Notes: generated by a model not told the origin, from the sequence alone. A stretch of 64,000 nt of DNA from Variovorax sp. J22G73 (GCF_030317035.1 NZ_JASZYK010000003.1:248001-312000); one strand, 5' to 3'. Counted from the first letter of the stretch, positions 35,826 to 44,962 are shown. Made by a program: numbers and translations.

Positions 35826-36685
35826 CCACATCAACAACCACATCCACGACGACAACCACGGTTGCGACGGACCTGTTCCAGCCCTCGGCGCGCCGCCTCG
35901 GCGGCAAGGTCGCGCTCGTCACCGGCGCGGGTTCGGTCGGCCATGGCTGGGGCAATGGCCGCGCCATCGCCGTGCGCTTCGCGCAGGAAGGCGCGCAGGT
36001 GTTCGGCGTGGACCGCGAGGTCGAGCGCATGGGCGAGACGGCCGAACTCATCGCGCAGGCCGGCGGCATCTTCGCGAGCGGCGCCTGCGATGTGACGCAG
36101 GCCGCATCGATCGAAGCCATGGTCGCGCAATGCATGGCGCGCTTCGGGCGCATCGACGTGCTGGTGAACAACGTCGGTGGCTCGGCCAGGGGCGGGCCGG
36201 TCGAGATGACCGAAGCGGTGTGGGACGCGCAGGTCGACCACAACCTGAAAAGCGTGTTTCTCACCTGCAAGCATGTGCTGCCGCACATGCTCGCGCAGGG
36301 CGGTGGCGCCATCGTCAACCTGGCATCGACCTCGGCCACACGCTGGACCGGCGCCGCGCAGATCGCCTACGCATCCACCAAGGCCGCGGTGATGCAGTTC
36401 ACGCGCGTGCTCGCGGTGCAGTACGCGGGGCAGGGCATTCGCGTGAACACGGTGGTGCCGGGCCAGCTGCACACGCCGATGGTCGAGACGCGGTTGGCCG
36501 GCCAGCGCGCGGGTGGCGACGTGCAGGCGCTGCTCAGGCAGCGCCAGGCACGCATTCCGCTGCCTTTCATGGGCGACGGGCGCGACACCGCCGCGGCCGC
36601 GCTCTTTCTTGCGTCCGACGAGGCGCGCTTCGTCACGGGCACCGAGATCGTGGTCGACGGCGGCATGTCGGTGCGCTGCGACTGA
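35822..36685 (+). CDS. SDR-family dehydrogenase
   Basis: 287 residues. A Thr/Ser-rich leader of 15 residues precedes a classical SDR: VALVTGAGSVGHGWGNGRAI (with a six-residue insertion in the Gly loop), VLVNNVGGSARGG, NLASTSATRWTGAAQIAYAS, TKAAV (catalytic Tyr and Lys present), FVTGTEIVVDGGM. It is a paralogue of the SDR at 31769-32587. The start overlaps the LigI-like stop by four bases. Together they probably oxidise or reduce a ring-derived acid or lactone. Confidence 0.92.
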   Translation: MTTSTTTSTTTTTVATDLFQPSARRLGGKVALVTGAGSVGHGWGNGRAIAVRFAQEGAQVFGVDREVERMGETAELIAQAGGIFASGACDVTQAASIEAMVAQCMARFGRIDVLVNNVGGSARGGPVEMTEAVWDAQVDHNLKSVFLTCKHVLPHMLAQGGGAIVNLASTSATRWTGAAQIAYASTKAAVMQFTRVLAVQYAGQGIRVNTVVPGQLHTPMVETRLAGQRAGGDVQALLRQRQARIPLPFMGDGRDTAAAALFLASDEARFVTGTEIVVDGGMSVRCD

Positions 36686-36716
36686 GCATTTCCGCAAGAA
36701 CAACAGGAGACACCGG

Positions 36717-37700
36717 ATGAAGCATGTGTTTGTTCACAGACGCCATTGCCTGCGCGGCCTTGCGGCCGCCGCCCTCGTGGCCACGGGCCTTCCGGCGCAC
36801 GCGCAGCAGGACCGCATCACGCGCATCGTGGTCGCGTTTCCGCCGGGCGGTCCGGTCGACTTCGTGGCCCGCGCCATCGCCGAGCAACTCGGCAAGGAAA
36901 CCGGGCACCAGGTCATCGTCGACAACAAGGCCGGCGCCAATGGAGGCATCGCGGCGGAGTACGTGTCGCGCTCGGCGCCCGACGGGCAGACGCTGTGGCT
37001 CACCAGCGTGGGCGCGGTGGCGATCAACCCCTCGCTGTACGAGAAGCTCATGTACGACCCGGCGAAGGACCTGAGCCCCATTTCGCTGGTCGTGCGCAAT
37101 GTCGAAGTGCTGGTGGTCGGCGCCAACGCGCCCTACAACACGGGCGCGGAATTCGTCGCCGCCGCGAAGAAGAGCAGGCAGCCGTTGACGCTCGCCTCGT
37201 CGGGCACCGGCAGCGTGCCGCACCTGGCGATGGAACTGCTCTCGGACGCCACGAAGACGCCGCTGCTGCACGTGCCCTACAAGGGCGCGGCGCCGGCCAT
37301 CACCGACGTGCTCGCGGGGCACGTGGACGGCTTCTTCGGCGACATTCCGGGGCTCCTGCCGTTCATCACCAGCCGCAAGCTCAAGCCGATCGGCATCGCG
37401 GCTTCGAAGCGGCATCCGCTGCTGCCCGACGTGCAGACCTTCCAGGAGATGGGCATCGCCGGCGTCGACTCGGACAACTGGTATGCGCTCTTCGCAGCCA
37501 AGGGAACGCCGGTGGGCGTGGCCGACGCGATGAACCAGGCCGTGCGACGCGCGCTCGCCAACGAGGGCGTCAAGGGCCGCCTGATGGCCTCCGGCGCGGA
37601 GCCCGCACCGTCCAGCCCGGCCGAACTGAGCGCGCTGCTGGCGCGCGACAGCGCCAAATGGGGCGCGGTGGTCCGCGCCAAGAAGATCAAGCCCGATTGA
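36717..37700 (+). CDS. Bug-family (TctC-like) solute-binding protein
   Basis: 327 residues with a signal peptide (LRGLAAAALVATGLPAHAQQ), then TRIVVAFPPGGPVDFVARAI, HQVIVDNKAGANGGIAAEYV, LASSGTGSVPHLAMELL and LLHVPYKGAAPAITDVLAGH. The ATG at 36717 has AGGAGA at 36705-36710. It is the second orphan Bug receptor within 7 kb. The same unit carries an MFS transporter, so this receptor may sense rather than import, a role known for some Bug proteins. Confidence 0.93.
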   Translation: MKHVFVHRRHCLRGLAAAALVATGLPAHAQQDRITRIVVAFPPGGPVDFVARAIAEQLGKETGHQVIVDNKAGANGGIAAEYVSRSAPDGQTLWLTSVGAVAINPSLYEKLMYDPAKDLSPISLVVRNVEVLVVGANAPYNTGAEFVAAAKKSRQPLTLASSGTGSVPHLAMELLSDATKTPLLHVPYKGAAPAITDVLAGHVDGFFGDIPGLLPFITSRKLKPIGIAASKRHPLLPDVQTFQEMGIAGVDSDNWYALFAAKGTPVGVADAMNQAVRRALANEGVKGRLMASGAEPAPSSPAELSALLARDSAKWGAVVRAKKIKPD

Positions 37701-38371
37701 TGTTGATGCCCATGCCCATGCCCATGCCCGATACCCGAGCCCACATCGTTCTCCTGCAGATGCGCGCTGCACCTTCTGCGGCAACGCACATCGAAGCCGA
37801 TGTCACCGCGTTCTGCGCGGGCCTCGGCGCGAGCGTTGCCGCGGCGGTGACGCTGCGGCGCGCGGCGCTCAGCCTCGATGGATCGCAGGCCTATGTCTAC
37901 CTGCAGTCGCAGGCGGCCGAAGCACCCGACGGCGAAGCTCTGGCCGCGGCATTCGGCGCAAGGTGCGACTGGTCGAGCCATGTGCGTGCTTGCGCGCTCG
38001 AACCGAAGCTCGACATCGCCGGCGCCGCCGCCGGTGAGTGCCCGCGTTTCCACTACGTCGTCGAGACCGATCCCGAGGCCGGTTGGCTCGACGAGATCGC
38101 GCGCTGGTACGACACCGAGCACATGCCCGGCCTGGCCGCGGTGCCCGGCTGCGTGCGGGCGACGCGCTTTCTCAACCACGGCGGCGGGCCGCTGTCGCTG
38201 GCCTGCTACGACCTGTTGCGCGAAGACGTGCTGGGCTCGCCGCCCTGGCTCGCGGTGCGCGCCACCGCATGGAGCGGCATCGCGCGGCCCCACTTCACGA
38301 ACACGAAACGAACGATGTTCCGCGTCGTCGCGCAGGCGCGGGAAGACATGCCAGCAGGAGCCGCACCATGA
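37700..38371 (+). CDS. Hypothetical protein with a dimeric alpha-beta-barrel-like C-terminus
   Basis: 223 residues. The start region is unusual: an ATGCCC hexamer repeated four times gives Met-Pro-Met-Pro and five in-frame ATGs (37700, 37706, 37712, 37718, 37724); the first overlaps the Bug stop (TGATG). The C-terminal half (FHYVVETDPEAGWLDEIARW, YDTEHMPGLAAVPGCVRATR) resembles EthD/DUF4286-like dimeric barrels that handle polyketide or aromatic acids. The N-terminal half may be a second, diverged copy of the same fold. No catalytic call is possible. Overlaps the MFS start. Confidence 0.72.
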   Translation: MLMPMPMPMPDTRAHIVLLQMRAAPSAATHIEADVTAFCAGLGASVAAAVTLRRAALSLDGSQAYVYLQSQAAEAPDGEALAAAFGARCDWSSHVRACALEPKLDIAGAAAGECPRFHYVVETDPEAGWLDEIARWYDTEHMPGLAAVPGCVRATRFLNHGGGPLSLACYDLLREDVLGSPPWLAVRATAWSGIARPHFTNTKRTMFRVVAQAREDMPAGAAP

Positions 38372-39675
38372 CACTCAAACCCGGCAGGACGCTGGTCTAC
38401 CTGCTTCTCTTCACCGGCTGCTCGATCAACTACATCGACCGCGTGGTGCTCTCGGTGTCGGCGCAACCGATCGCCAAGGAGTTCGGGCTGTCGACGATCC
38501 AGCTCGGCTATCTGTTCTCGGCATTCCTCTGGTCCTACCTGCTGTTCGTGCTGCCGTGGGGCGCATTGGTGGACCGCATCGGCACGCGGCGCGCGACCGC
38601 CTCAGGCATGGCGATCTTCTCGGCTGCGACGGTGCTCACCGGGCTCTCTGGCGGCTTCGTGAGCGCGTGCCTTTCGCGGCTGGTGCTCGGCTTCGGCGAG
38701 GCCTCGACCTATCCGGCCGGCGCGCGCACCATTCGCGAATGGATGCCCGCGCGCGAGCGTGGCCTGGCGACCACCGTCTTCAATTGCGGCGGCTATGCGG
38801 GCCCGGCCCTGGGGTCGCTGGTGATGGGCTACGTGGTCGGCGAGCTCGGCTGGCGTGGCGGCTTCTACCTGGCGGCGGCCATCGGCTTCTCATGGGTGGT
38901 GGCCTGGCTGCTGTTGTACCGGTCGCCGGAGGAGGCCGGCTTCATCGGCGCGCAGGAGCGTGCGCAGATCCTCGCGGAGCGAGGTGGTTCGGTGCAGGCC
39001 GCGGTGAGCGATTCGCTCTCGGCGCTGATGCGCTCACGCACCTTGTGGGGCCTGTTCATCGTCCAGGGCTGCGCGGTGTACACGGTCTACCTGTTCCTGT
39101 CGTGGCTGCCGAGCTACCTGCAGGCCACGCGCGGCCTGGGCGTGTTGAAGACCGGCTTCTACACCGCCATCCCCTATGCGGTGGCCGTGCCCGGCACGAT
39201 CTTCGTCGGGTGGCTCAGCGACCGGCTGCTGCGAAACGCACCGGTCAATTCGGGCCGGCGGCGCAACCTGGTGGCGACCATGCTGCTGTGCTCGTCGTGC
39301 ATCCTGGCGACGCCGTGGGTCAACGACATCACGCTGATCCTCGCGCTGTTCTCGCTGTCGCTCACCAGCATCGGCAGTTCGGTGGGCCTCAATATCGCGC
39401 TGGCCAGCGACCTCTTGCCCAACCCCGCCAACACGGGCAAGGCGCACGGGTTCCTGGTGACCGGCGGCAACCTCTTCGGCGTGCTCGCGCCCATCGTCAC
39501 GGGCTATGTGGTGTCGATGACCGGCAGCTACGACGTGGCCTTCTTCATCGCCGGTGCATTGCTGCTCATCGGCGTCACGGTGTGCCTGACGATGACGCGG
39601 CATCCGATCTTGCCCGTGCACGACGGGGCCGCGGCCGACGCCCTGGCCGCGCCCCAGCAGGAGTTCGCACCATGA
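38368..39675 (+). CDS. MFS transporter, anion/aromatic-acid symporter type
   Basis: 435 residues with about twelve membrane segments. The N-terminal signature INYIDRVVLSVSAQPIAKEF and loop DRIGTRRATASGMAI, plus FGEASTYPAGARTIREWMPA, fit the ACS family (glucarate, phthalate, hexuronate and related carriers). A ribosome site CAGGAG lies before the ATG, which overlaps the upstream stop (ATGA). It probably imports the acid or lactone used by this unit and overlaps the SnoaL gene by four bases. Confidence 0.92.
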   Translation: MTLKPGRTLVYLLLFTGCSINYIDRVVLSVSAQPIAKEFGLSTIQLGYLFSAFLWSYLLFVLPWGALVDRIGTRRATASGMAIFSAATVLTGLSGGFVSACLSRLVLGFGEASTYPAGARTIREWMPARERGLATTVFNCGGYAGPALGSLVMGYVVGELGWRGGFYLAAAIGFSWVVAWLLLYRSPEEAGFIGAQERAQILAERGGSVQAAVSDSLSALMRSRTLWGLFIVQGCAVYTVYLFLSWLPSYLQATRGLGVLKTGFYTAIPYAVAVPGTIFVGWLSDRLLRNAPVNSGRRRNLVATMLLCSSCILATPWVNDITLILALFSLSLTSIGSSVGLNIALASDLLPNPANTGKAHGFLVTGGNLFGVLAPIVTGYVVSMTGSYDVAFFIAGALLLIGVTVCLTMTRHPILPVHDGAAADALAAPQQEFAP

Positions 39676-40133
39676 CCCTGCTGGCGCTGCAGGAGCGGGA
39701 GGAGATTCGCGAGCTGCTCGCGCGCTACTGCTTCCTGCTCGACGCCCGCGACCTCGGCGCGTTCGCGCGGCTCTTTGCGGAGAACGGCGAATGGATCTCG
39801 CGCAACGGCAGGGCGACGGGCAGGCCCGCCATCGAAGCGCTGCTCGACGGCCTCGTGCCCGTGCCGAGGGAGGGCGCGCGGCGCAAGCACCTGACCTGCA
39901 ACATCGTGATCGAGCTGGAAGGTGTTTCGGCCTCCGTGCGCTCGAACTTTCTTGTCGTGCGCGACAGTACCGCGGGGCCCGTGATTGCGGTGGCCGGCAC
40001 CTACGCCGACCGGCTGGTCAAGGCGGACGGGCGCTGGTACTTCGCCTCGCGCGAACTCTTTCACGACATCGCGGGAGAAAGCGGATTGAACGCTGCCGCG
40101 ACTTCGAGCGGACCGCCGGAGGTGAACACCTGA
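39672..40133 (+). CDS. SnoaL/NTF2-like protein
   Basis: 153 residues: LQEREEIRELLARYCFLLDA, LGAFARLFAENGEWISRNGR, GRPAIEALLDGL, then strands RKHLTCNIVIELEG, AVAGTYADRLVKADGRWYFA. The fold and the Tyr/Asp pattern fit small hydroxylating-dioxygenase-beta-like or dehydratase-like proteins. Same fold class as the 4945-5361 product but clearly diverged. Last gene of the unit; convergent with the FAD monooxygenase gene across 90 bp in which nothing convincing is seen. Confidence 0.85.
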   Translation: MTLLALQEREEIRELLARYCFLLDARDLGAFARLFAENGEWISRNGRATGRPAIEALLDGLVPVPREGARRKHLTCNIVIELEGVSASVRSNFLVVRDSTAGPVIAVAGTYADRLVKADGRWYFASRELFHDIAGESGLNAAATSSGPPEVNT

Positions 40134-40223
40134 CAGGGCAGCTTGCGCACAAACGACGGTGAATGCGTCTGCTTCGGGCAAGCTTCTCGCCTCGCGTCCT
40201 GCGCTCGGCCGCTGTCGTTTGCC

Positions 40224-41726
40224 TCAGCGCGCTGCGCCGCAGCCGACGCGCTGCAGATAGCCTTCGAGCACCTCGACATGCGCGGCCGCCACGATGGCGC
40301 CCACGTAGCCGTCGGGCCGCACCAAAACCCAATCGCCAACTGAGAGCGCGTAAGCATCGCGAAAGTGGCCGCCATCGTCGCGCAGGTCACCGCGATCACC
40401 GAACGTGTGAATGTGCAGCCTCGCACGCGGCGGCACATCGCGCCTGTCGGTCTCCCAGCCCAGCAGCGTCCAGTGCGCGCCCTTGAACAGCTGGAACAAC
40501 CGCGTCGGCTGACCCGCGGCACCTGTCACCGGCGCATCGGGTGCACGGTCTCCCGCGCGCAGGCCCTGCGTGCGCGCCGGCGCTTCCATCGCAAGCGATG
40601 ACTCGGGGTAGCCGATGTCCAGCTGATGCACCTCCCGGCCGCGCTGCATCTCGCCGCGCTTCGCATCGACGAGCAGTCGGGTGGCCAGCCCGAGCACTTC
40701 CGCGGCGATGGGCCGGCGTTCTTCCTCGTAGCTGTCGAGCAAGGCCAGCGGCGCACCGACCGCAGCGGCCGCCAGTTTCCAGCCGAGGTTGTAGGCATCC
40801 TGCACGCTGGTGTTCAGGCCCTGGCCGCCAGTGGGCGGATGCACGTGCGCTGCATCGCCGACCAATAGCACGCGGCCCGCGCGGTAGCGGTCCGCCAGCC
40901 GCGCGTTCATGTGGAAGGCCGAGGCCCACGAGACCGAACGGATCTCGATGTCCGTGCGCCCCGTGCGCGTGGCGACCATGGCGTTCAGGCCCGGCGCGAA
41001 AAGATCGATGTCGCCTTCCAGCAGAATCGGCGCCTGCAACTGGAACAGCTCCGTGCCGGCGAGCGGGCACAGCGACATCTGCGTGCCCATGTCGCCTTCG
41101 TTGAAGCGGTGCCAAGCCTCACGGCCCAGGCCCGACAGCACCACATCGGCCACCACGGCACGCACGCCCAGCGTCTTGCCGGGGAAGCCGATGTCCAGCG
41201 CATGCCGCACGAAGCTGCGGCCACCGTCGGCGCCAATGAGGAAGCGCACGCGCAGCGTTTCTTCCCCATTCGAGCCGATCAAATGCGCCGTGACCCCGCT
41301 GTCGTCCTGCTCGAAGCCGACCAGCTCGCAGCCGAACTCCGGCCGGTGCCCCAGTTCCGCCAGTCGCTCACGCAGCACGCCTTCGGTAAGAAACTGCGGC
41401 AGCATCAGCGGAGCGCCATAGGGCTCCGAGGGCGTGGGCGCGGCGTGCGTCATCACCGGTGAATCGACATGGCTGCCGTCGGCGCGGTACTCCCGCGAGG
41501 GCGGGTACAGGCCACCGGCCGCCACGACGCGATCGAGCATGCCCAGGTCCTCGAACACCTCCTGCGTGCGCGGCTGGATGCCCTTGCCGCGAGAGCCCTG
41601 GAAGGGCGCGCCCATCTTCTCGATCAGCCGGAACGAAATGCCACGCCGCGCGAGGTCGATGGCGAGCGTGAGGCCGGCCGCGCCGGCGCCGCAGATCAGC
41701 ACGTCTGCAGAAGGGTTCTGGGTCAT
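40224..41726 (-). CDS. FAD-dependent aromatic-ring monooxygenase
   Basis: 500-residue class A flavoprotein hydroxylase. FAD motif VLICGAGAAGLTLAIDLARR at residue 9, DG motif RFLIGADGGRSFVRHAL, GD motif RVLLVGDAAHVHPPTGGQGL with NTSVQDAYNLGWKLAAA, and a C-terminal thioredoxin-like part (TRLFQLFKGAHWTLLGWET). This plan matches MhpA, PheA and tetracycline- or rifampicin-type hydroxylases. The ATG at 41726 has GGAGC upstream; the open frame extends further but crosses the MarR gene. Divergent from MarR, its probable repressor. A phenolic substrate is likely; antibiotic inactivation cannot be excluded. Confidence 0.9.
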   Translation of the reverse strand: MTQNPSADVLICGAGAAGLTLAIDLARRGISFRLIEKMGAPFQGSRGKGIQPRTQEVFEDLGMLDRVVAAGGLYPPSREYRADGSHVDSPVMTHAAPTPSEPYGAPLMLPQFLTEGVLRERLAELGHRPEFGCELVGFEQDDSGVTAHLIGSNGEETLRVRFLIGADGGRSFVRHALDIGFPGKTLGVRAVVADVVLSGLGREAWHRFNEGDMGTQMSLCPLAGTELFQLQAPILLEGDIDLFAPGLNAMVATRTGRTDIEIRSVSWASAFHMNARLADRYRAGRVLLVGDAAHVHPPTGGQGLNTSVQDAYNLGWKLAAAAVGAPLALLDSYEEERRPIAAEVLGLATRLLVDAKRGEMQRGREVHQLDIGYPESSLAMEAPARTQGLRAGDRAPDAPVTGAAGQPTRLFQLFKGAHWTLLGWETDRRDVPPRARLHIHTFGDRGDLRDDGGHFRDAYALSVGDWVLVRPDGYVGAIVAAAHVEVLEGYLQRVGCGAAR

Positions 41727-41737
41727 GGAAAGCTCCG

Positions 41738-41807
41738 ATGTGTGTAATATGCACTCAATAGGAGCGGATGCTATGCCAAAGAAAATAAATGTGCAAGATG
41801 CACACAT
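41738..41807. promoter_or_regulatory. Paired ATGTGTG-N6-GCAC motifs, likely MarR operators
   Basis: ATGTGTG-TAATAT-GCAC lies at 41738-41754 on the plus strand, and ATGTGTG-CATCTT-GCAC at 41807-41791 on the minus strand. They face each other around the MarR start codon at 41773 and beside the monooxygenase start. Matching inverted motifs on both sides suggest that MarR represses both genes. Confidence 0.6.
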
Positions 41808-42255
41808 CTCCGCGCAATTGCGGGCTTTGCACGGAGCGTTGCTGACCGTGGTGAGCGTCATGAACCGCCCGCAGCGCGACGAGGCGATGGTGCGCGAGGC
41901 GGGTATTTCGCTGGACCGCGCGCTGTTTCCGCTGCTGGTGGGCATCGAGCGCGTCGGGCCCATCGGCGTGGTCGAGCTTGCCGATCGCGCGGGGCGTGAC
42001 CACACCACGGTCAGCCGGCAGGTCGCGAAGCTCGAGAGCCTAGGCCTCGTCGAGCGGCAGGGCGGCGTGCACGACCGGCGCGTGCGCGAGGCCGTCGTCA
42101 CGCCCAAGGGCAAGGCCATGACCGATGCGGTCGATACGGCGCGCGAACGCCTGGCGCGCGCGATTTTCGACAAATGGGAGCCGCAGGACTTCGAGGATCT
42201 GGTGCGGCTGCTGCAGAAGTTCGCGCACGACATCGAGGGCGCGGGCACGCGCTAG
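41773..42255 (+). CDS. MarR-family transcriptional regulator
   Basis: 160 residues. Dimerisation helices (ISAQLRALHGALLTVVSVMN) and a winged HTH: GPIGVVELADRAGRDHTTVS, RQVAKLESLGLVERQ, GGVHDRRVREAVVTPKG. The start at 41773 has GGAGCGG 6 bp upstream. Divergent from the FAD monooxygenase and separated by 46 bp with paired motifs. Such proteins often release DNA on binding a phenolic compound, which here would be the substrate of the neighbouring enzyme (inference). Confidence 0.93.
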   Translation: MPKKINVQDAHISAQLRALHGALLTVVSVMNRPQRDEAMVREAGISLDRALFPLLVGIERVGPIGVVELADRAGRDHTTVSRQVAKLESLGLVERQGGVHDRRVREAVVTPKGKAMTDAVDTARERLARAIFDKWEPQDFEDLVRLLQKFAHDIEGAGTR

Positions 42256-42381
42256 ATTCCGCTCGCCGCGCGGGCGCAACCGGCCACAACAGAGCACAAC
42301 CGGGCGAAAATCGGCGCTGCCAAAAAGGCTGACAAAGCCGAACAGCCCACCCTCCCGCCTCACCCGATTCTTCAAGCCGCC

Positions 42382-44781
42382 GTGCCGTCTACCGAACTTA
42401 ACGGCTTCATCCTCACGCGCAACTGGCGCGATGCCCCGGCCGGCACCGAACTCGAGTACTGGCTGGCCACGGACGCGGGCCCGGTGAAGGTGCTGCTGAC
42501 CTCGCAGACCTCCGTCGCCTTCGTCGCCGCCCGGCACAGGGCCGCGGTGGAGGCGGAGCTCGCGGGCATGCCGGGCACGCCGGGCATCCAGTTGCGCGAA
42601 CTCGAGCTCAAGACCTTCCAGCAAGACCCCGTCGTCGGCCTCTACGCGAAGCAGTTCCGCCAGCTCGGCCGGTTGGCGCGCGCCCTGGAGCCGCAGGGCA
42701 TTCCATTGCTGGAGGCCGACGTGCGGCCGCACGACCGCTACCTCATGGAGCGCTTCATCACCGCCGGCGTGCGCGTGGAGGGCGGCCGTGTGGAGCGCTC
42801 GGTGCTCGTCGACTGCAGGCTCAAGCCCGCGCCCGGCTATCGCCCGGTGCTGAAGGTGGTGTCGCTGGACATCGAGACCAGCCAGGACGAAGCGCTCTAC
42901 TCCATCGCGCTCGACGGCATGCAGGAGCGCGTCGTCTTCATGCTGGGCGAGCCACCGGCCGAGCCGCGCGACTCGTCCGAGCACACCGGGCCTATGGACT
43001 TCGCGCTCGTCTACTGCGCCTCGCGCAAGGCCATGATCGAGTCGCTCAACGACTGGTTCGCGCGCAACGACCCCGACGTCGTCATCGGCTGGAACGTGAT
43101 CCAGTTCGACCTGCGCGTGCTGCAGAAAACCGCCGACCAGTGCGGCGTGCAATTCCTGCTCGGGCGCGAGCGCCGGCCCATCGACTGGCGCACCCATCCG
43201 GGCAAGCAGGGCTACCTGTTCGCACCCACGCCCGGGCGGGTGGTCATCGACGGCATCGACGCGCTCAAGGCGGCGGTGTGGAGCTTTCCCTCGTTCAGCC
43301 TGGAGACGGTGTCGCAAACGCTGCTGGGCGAGGGCAAGGCCATCGGCGACGAGTACGACAAGATGGCCGAGATCGAGCGGCGCTACCAGCACGACAAGCC
43401 CGCGCTCGCAACCTACAACATCAAGGACTGCGAGCTGGTGCTGCGCATCTTCGAGAAGGCGAAGCTGCTGCAGTTCATGATGGAACGCGCCCACGCCACC
43501 GGCCTGCAGGCAGACCATTTCGGCGGCTCCATTGCCGCGTTCAGCCACCACTACCTGCCGCGCATGCACCGCCTGGGCTACGTCGCGCCCAGCGTGGGCG
43601 AGATCGCGAGCAAGGCCTACCCCGGCGGCTACGTGATGGACTCCAGGCCGGGCTTCTACGACTCGGTGGTGGTGCTTGACTACAAGAGCCTGTACCCGTC
43701 GATCATCCGCACCTTCCTGGTCGACCCCGTGGGCTTCGTGGAGGGCTCGAACGCGAAAGACCCGGCGCCGCTCGTCAAGGGGCCCGAAGGCACCGTCTTC
43801 TCGCGCGACAGGCATTGCCTGCCCGAGATCGTGACCACGCTCTGGCGCGCGCGCGACGAGGCCAAGCGCGTGAAGAACGAGCCGCTGTCGCAGGCGCTGA
43901 AGCTGCTCATGAACTCGTTCGCCGGCGTGCTGGGCGCTTCCGAGTGCCGCTTCTTCAACCCGAGGCTGGTGTCGGCCATCACGCTGCGCGGCCACGAGAT
44001 GATGAAGCTCACGCGCGACTTCGTGGAGCAGCGCGGCTACGAGGCCATCTACGGCGACACCGACTCCATCTTCGTGTGGCTGCGCCGCACGCACAGCAAC
44101 GAAGAGGCGCACGCCGTCGCTGCCGAACTGGTGCGCGACATCAATGCCTGGTGGACGCGCACGCTGCGCGAGGAGCAGGGCCTGCAGAACCTGCTGGAGA
44201 TCGAGTTCGACACGCACTACAGCAAGTTCTTCATGCCCACCATCCGCGGCTCCGACGTGGGCAGCAAGAAGCGCTACGCGGGCCTGAGCACCGACGCCGC
44301 GGGCAAGGAAGAAATGGTCTACCGCGGCCTGGAAATGGCCCGCAGCGACTGGACCCCGCTGGCGCGCCAGTTCCAGGAAGGGCTGCTGTCGCGCATCTTC
44401 CAGGGCGAGCCCTATAAGGCCTTCGTGACCGACTACGCGCGCGCCACGCTGGCCGGCGGCAAGGACGACCTGCTCATCTACCGCAAGCGCCTGCGCCACC
44501 GGCTGGATGCCTACCTGGTCAACGTGCCGCCGCAGGTGCGCGCGGCGCGCATCGCCGACGAATACAACGCCAGCGTGGGCCGGCCCATGCAGTACCAGAA
44601 CGGCGGCTGGATCCAGTACGTGATGACGCGCAACGGCCCCGAGCCGCTGGAAACGCGCCACTCCCGCATCGACTACGAGCACTACCTGAGCAAGCAGCTG
44701 CAGCCGATCGCCGACGCCATCCTGCAGCCGATGGGCGAAAGCTTCATGGCGCTGACGACCGCGCAGCAAGGACTTTTCTAG
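42382..44781 (+). CDS. polB: DNA polymerase II (family B)
   Basis: 799 residues, near the 783 of E. coli Pol II. The 3'-5' exonuclease motifs are VSLDIETSQDEAL (near 155), VVIGWNVIQFDLRVL and YNIKDCELVLR; the polymerase motifs are VLDYKSLYPSIIRTF (A), LKLLMNSFAGVLG (B) and YGDTDSIFVWLR (C). All catalytic acids are present, so both activities should work. It starts at GTG 42382, with no good ribosome site visible. No LexA-type CTGT-N8-ACAG box is seen upstream, unlike in E. coli where the gene is SOS-controlled. Single gene, not in an operon. Confidence 0.95.
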   Translation: MPSTELNGFILTRNWRDAPAGTELEYWLATDAGPVKVLLTSQTSVAFVAARHRAAVEAELAGMPGTPGIQLRELELKTFQQDPVVGLYAKQFRQLGRLARALEPQGIPLLEADVRPHDRYLMERFITAGVRVEGGRVERSVLVDCRLKPAPGYRPVLKVVSLDIETSQDEALYSIALDGMQERVVFMLGEPPAEPRDSSEHTGPMDFALVYCASRKAMIESLNDWFARNDPDVVIGWNVIQFDLRVLQKTADQCGVQFLLGRERRPIDWRTHPGKQGYLFAPTPGRVVIDGIDALKAAVWSFPSFSLETVSQTLLGEGKAIGDEYDKMAEIERRYQHDKPALATYNIKDCELVLRIFEKAKLLQFMMERAHATGLQADHFGGSIAAFSHHYLPRMHRLGYVAPSVGEIASKAYPGGYVMDSRPGFYDSVVVLDYKSLYPSIIRTFLVDPVGFVEGSNAKDPAPLVKGPEGTVFSRDRHCLPEIVTTLWRARDEAKRVKNEPLSQALKLLMNSFAGVLGASECRFFNPRLVSAITLRGHEMMKLTRDFVEQRGYEAIYGDTDSIFVWLRRTHSNEEAHAVAAELVRDINAWWTRTLREEQGLQNLLEIEFDTHYSKFFMPTIRGSDVGSKKRYAGLSTDAAGKEEMVYRGLEMARSDWTPLARQFQEGLLSRIFQGEPYKAFVTDYARATLAGGKDDLLIYRKRLRHRLDAYLVNVPPQVRAARIADEYNASVGRPMQYQNGGWIQYVMTRNGPEPLETRHSRIDYEHYLSKQLQPIADAILQPMGESFMALTTAQQGLF

Positions 44782-44783
44782 CC

Positions 44784-44826
44784 GCGGGATTCACGTTTTC
44801 CCGCATGTGGTGCACGCCGGTGCACC
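44784..44826. terminator. Two hairpins after polB
   Basis: GCGGGA...TCCCGC (44784-44804) starts two bases after the polB stop, and GGTGCAC-GCCG-GTGCACC (44809-44826) follows at once. Neither ends in a T run, so they may be a Rho-type or mRNA-stabilising 3' structure. The rest of the gap to 44962 holds the promoter region of the next cluster, with AAAGGAA before its start. Confidence 0.45.
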
Positions 44827-44962
44827 GCATGCACCGCGATGTCATTGGGGAAGCGCAAGGGGACCTATTTTTTAGTTCGCCCGTTGCGAAAAACGGTGCT
44901 TGGTGCGCTCGCCGCGCGCTCCTAGCATCCGTTCACCTCATCGCATCCCAAAGGAATTCGCC

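Noticed and set aside
42256..42381. LexA/SOS box before polB
   Set aside because: No CTGT-N8-ACAG-like sequence could be found by eye in the 126-bp gap.
42040..44769. A 909-codon minus-strand frame across polB
   Set aside because: PolB exonuclease and polymerase motifs are complete on the plus strand; the reverse frame has no recognisable domain.
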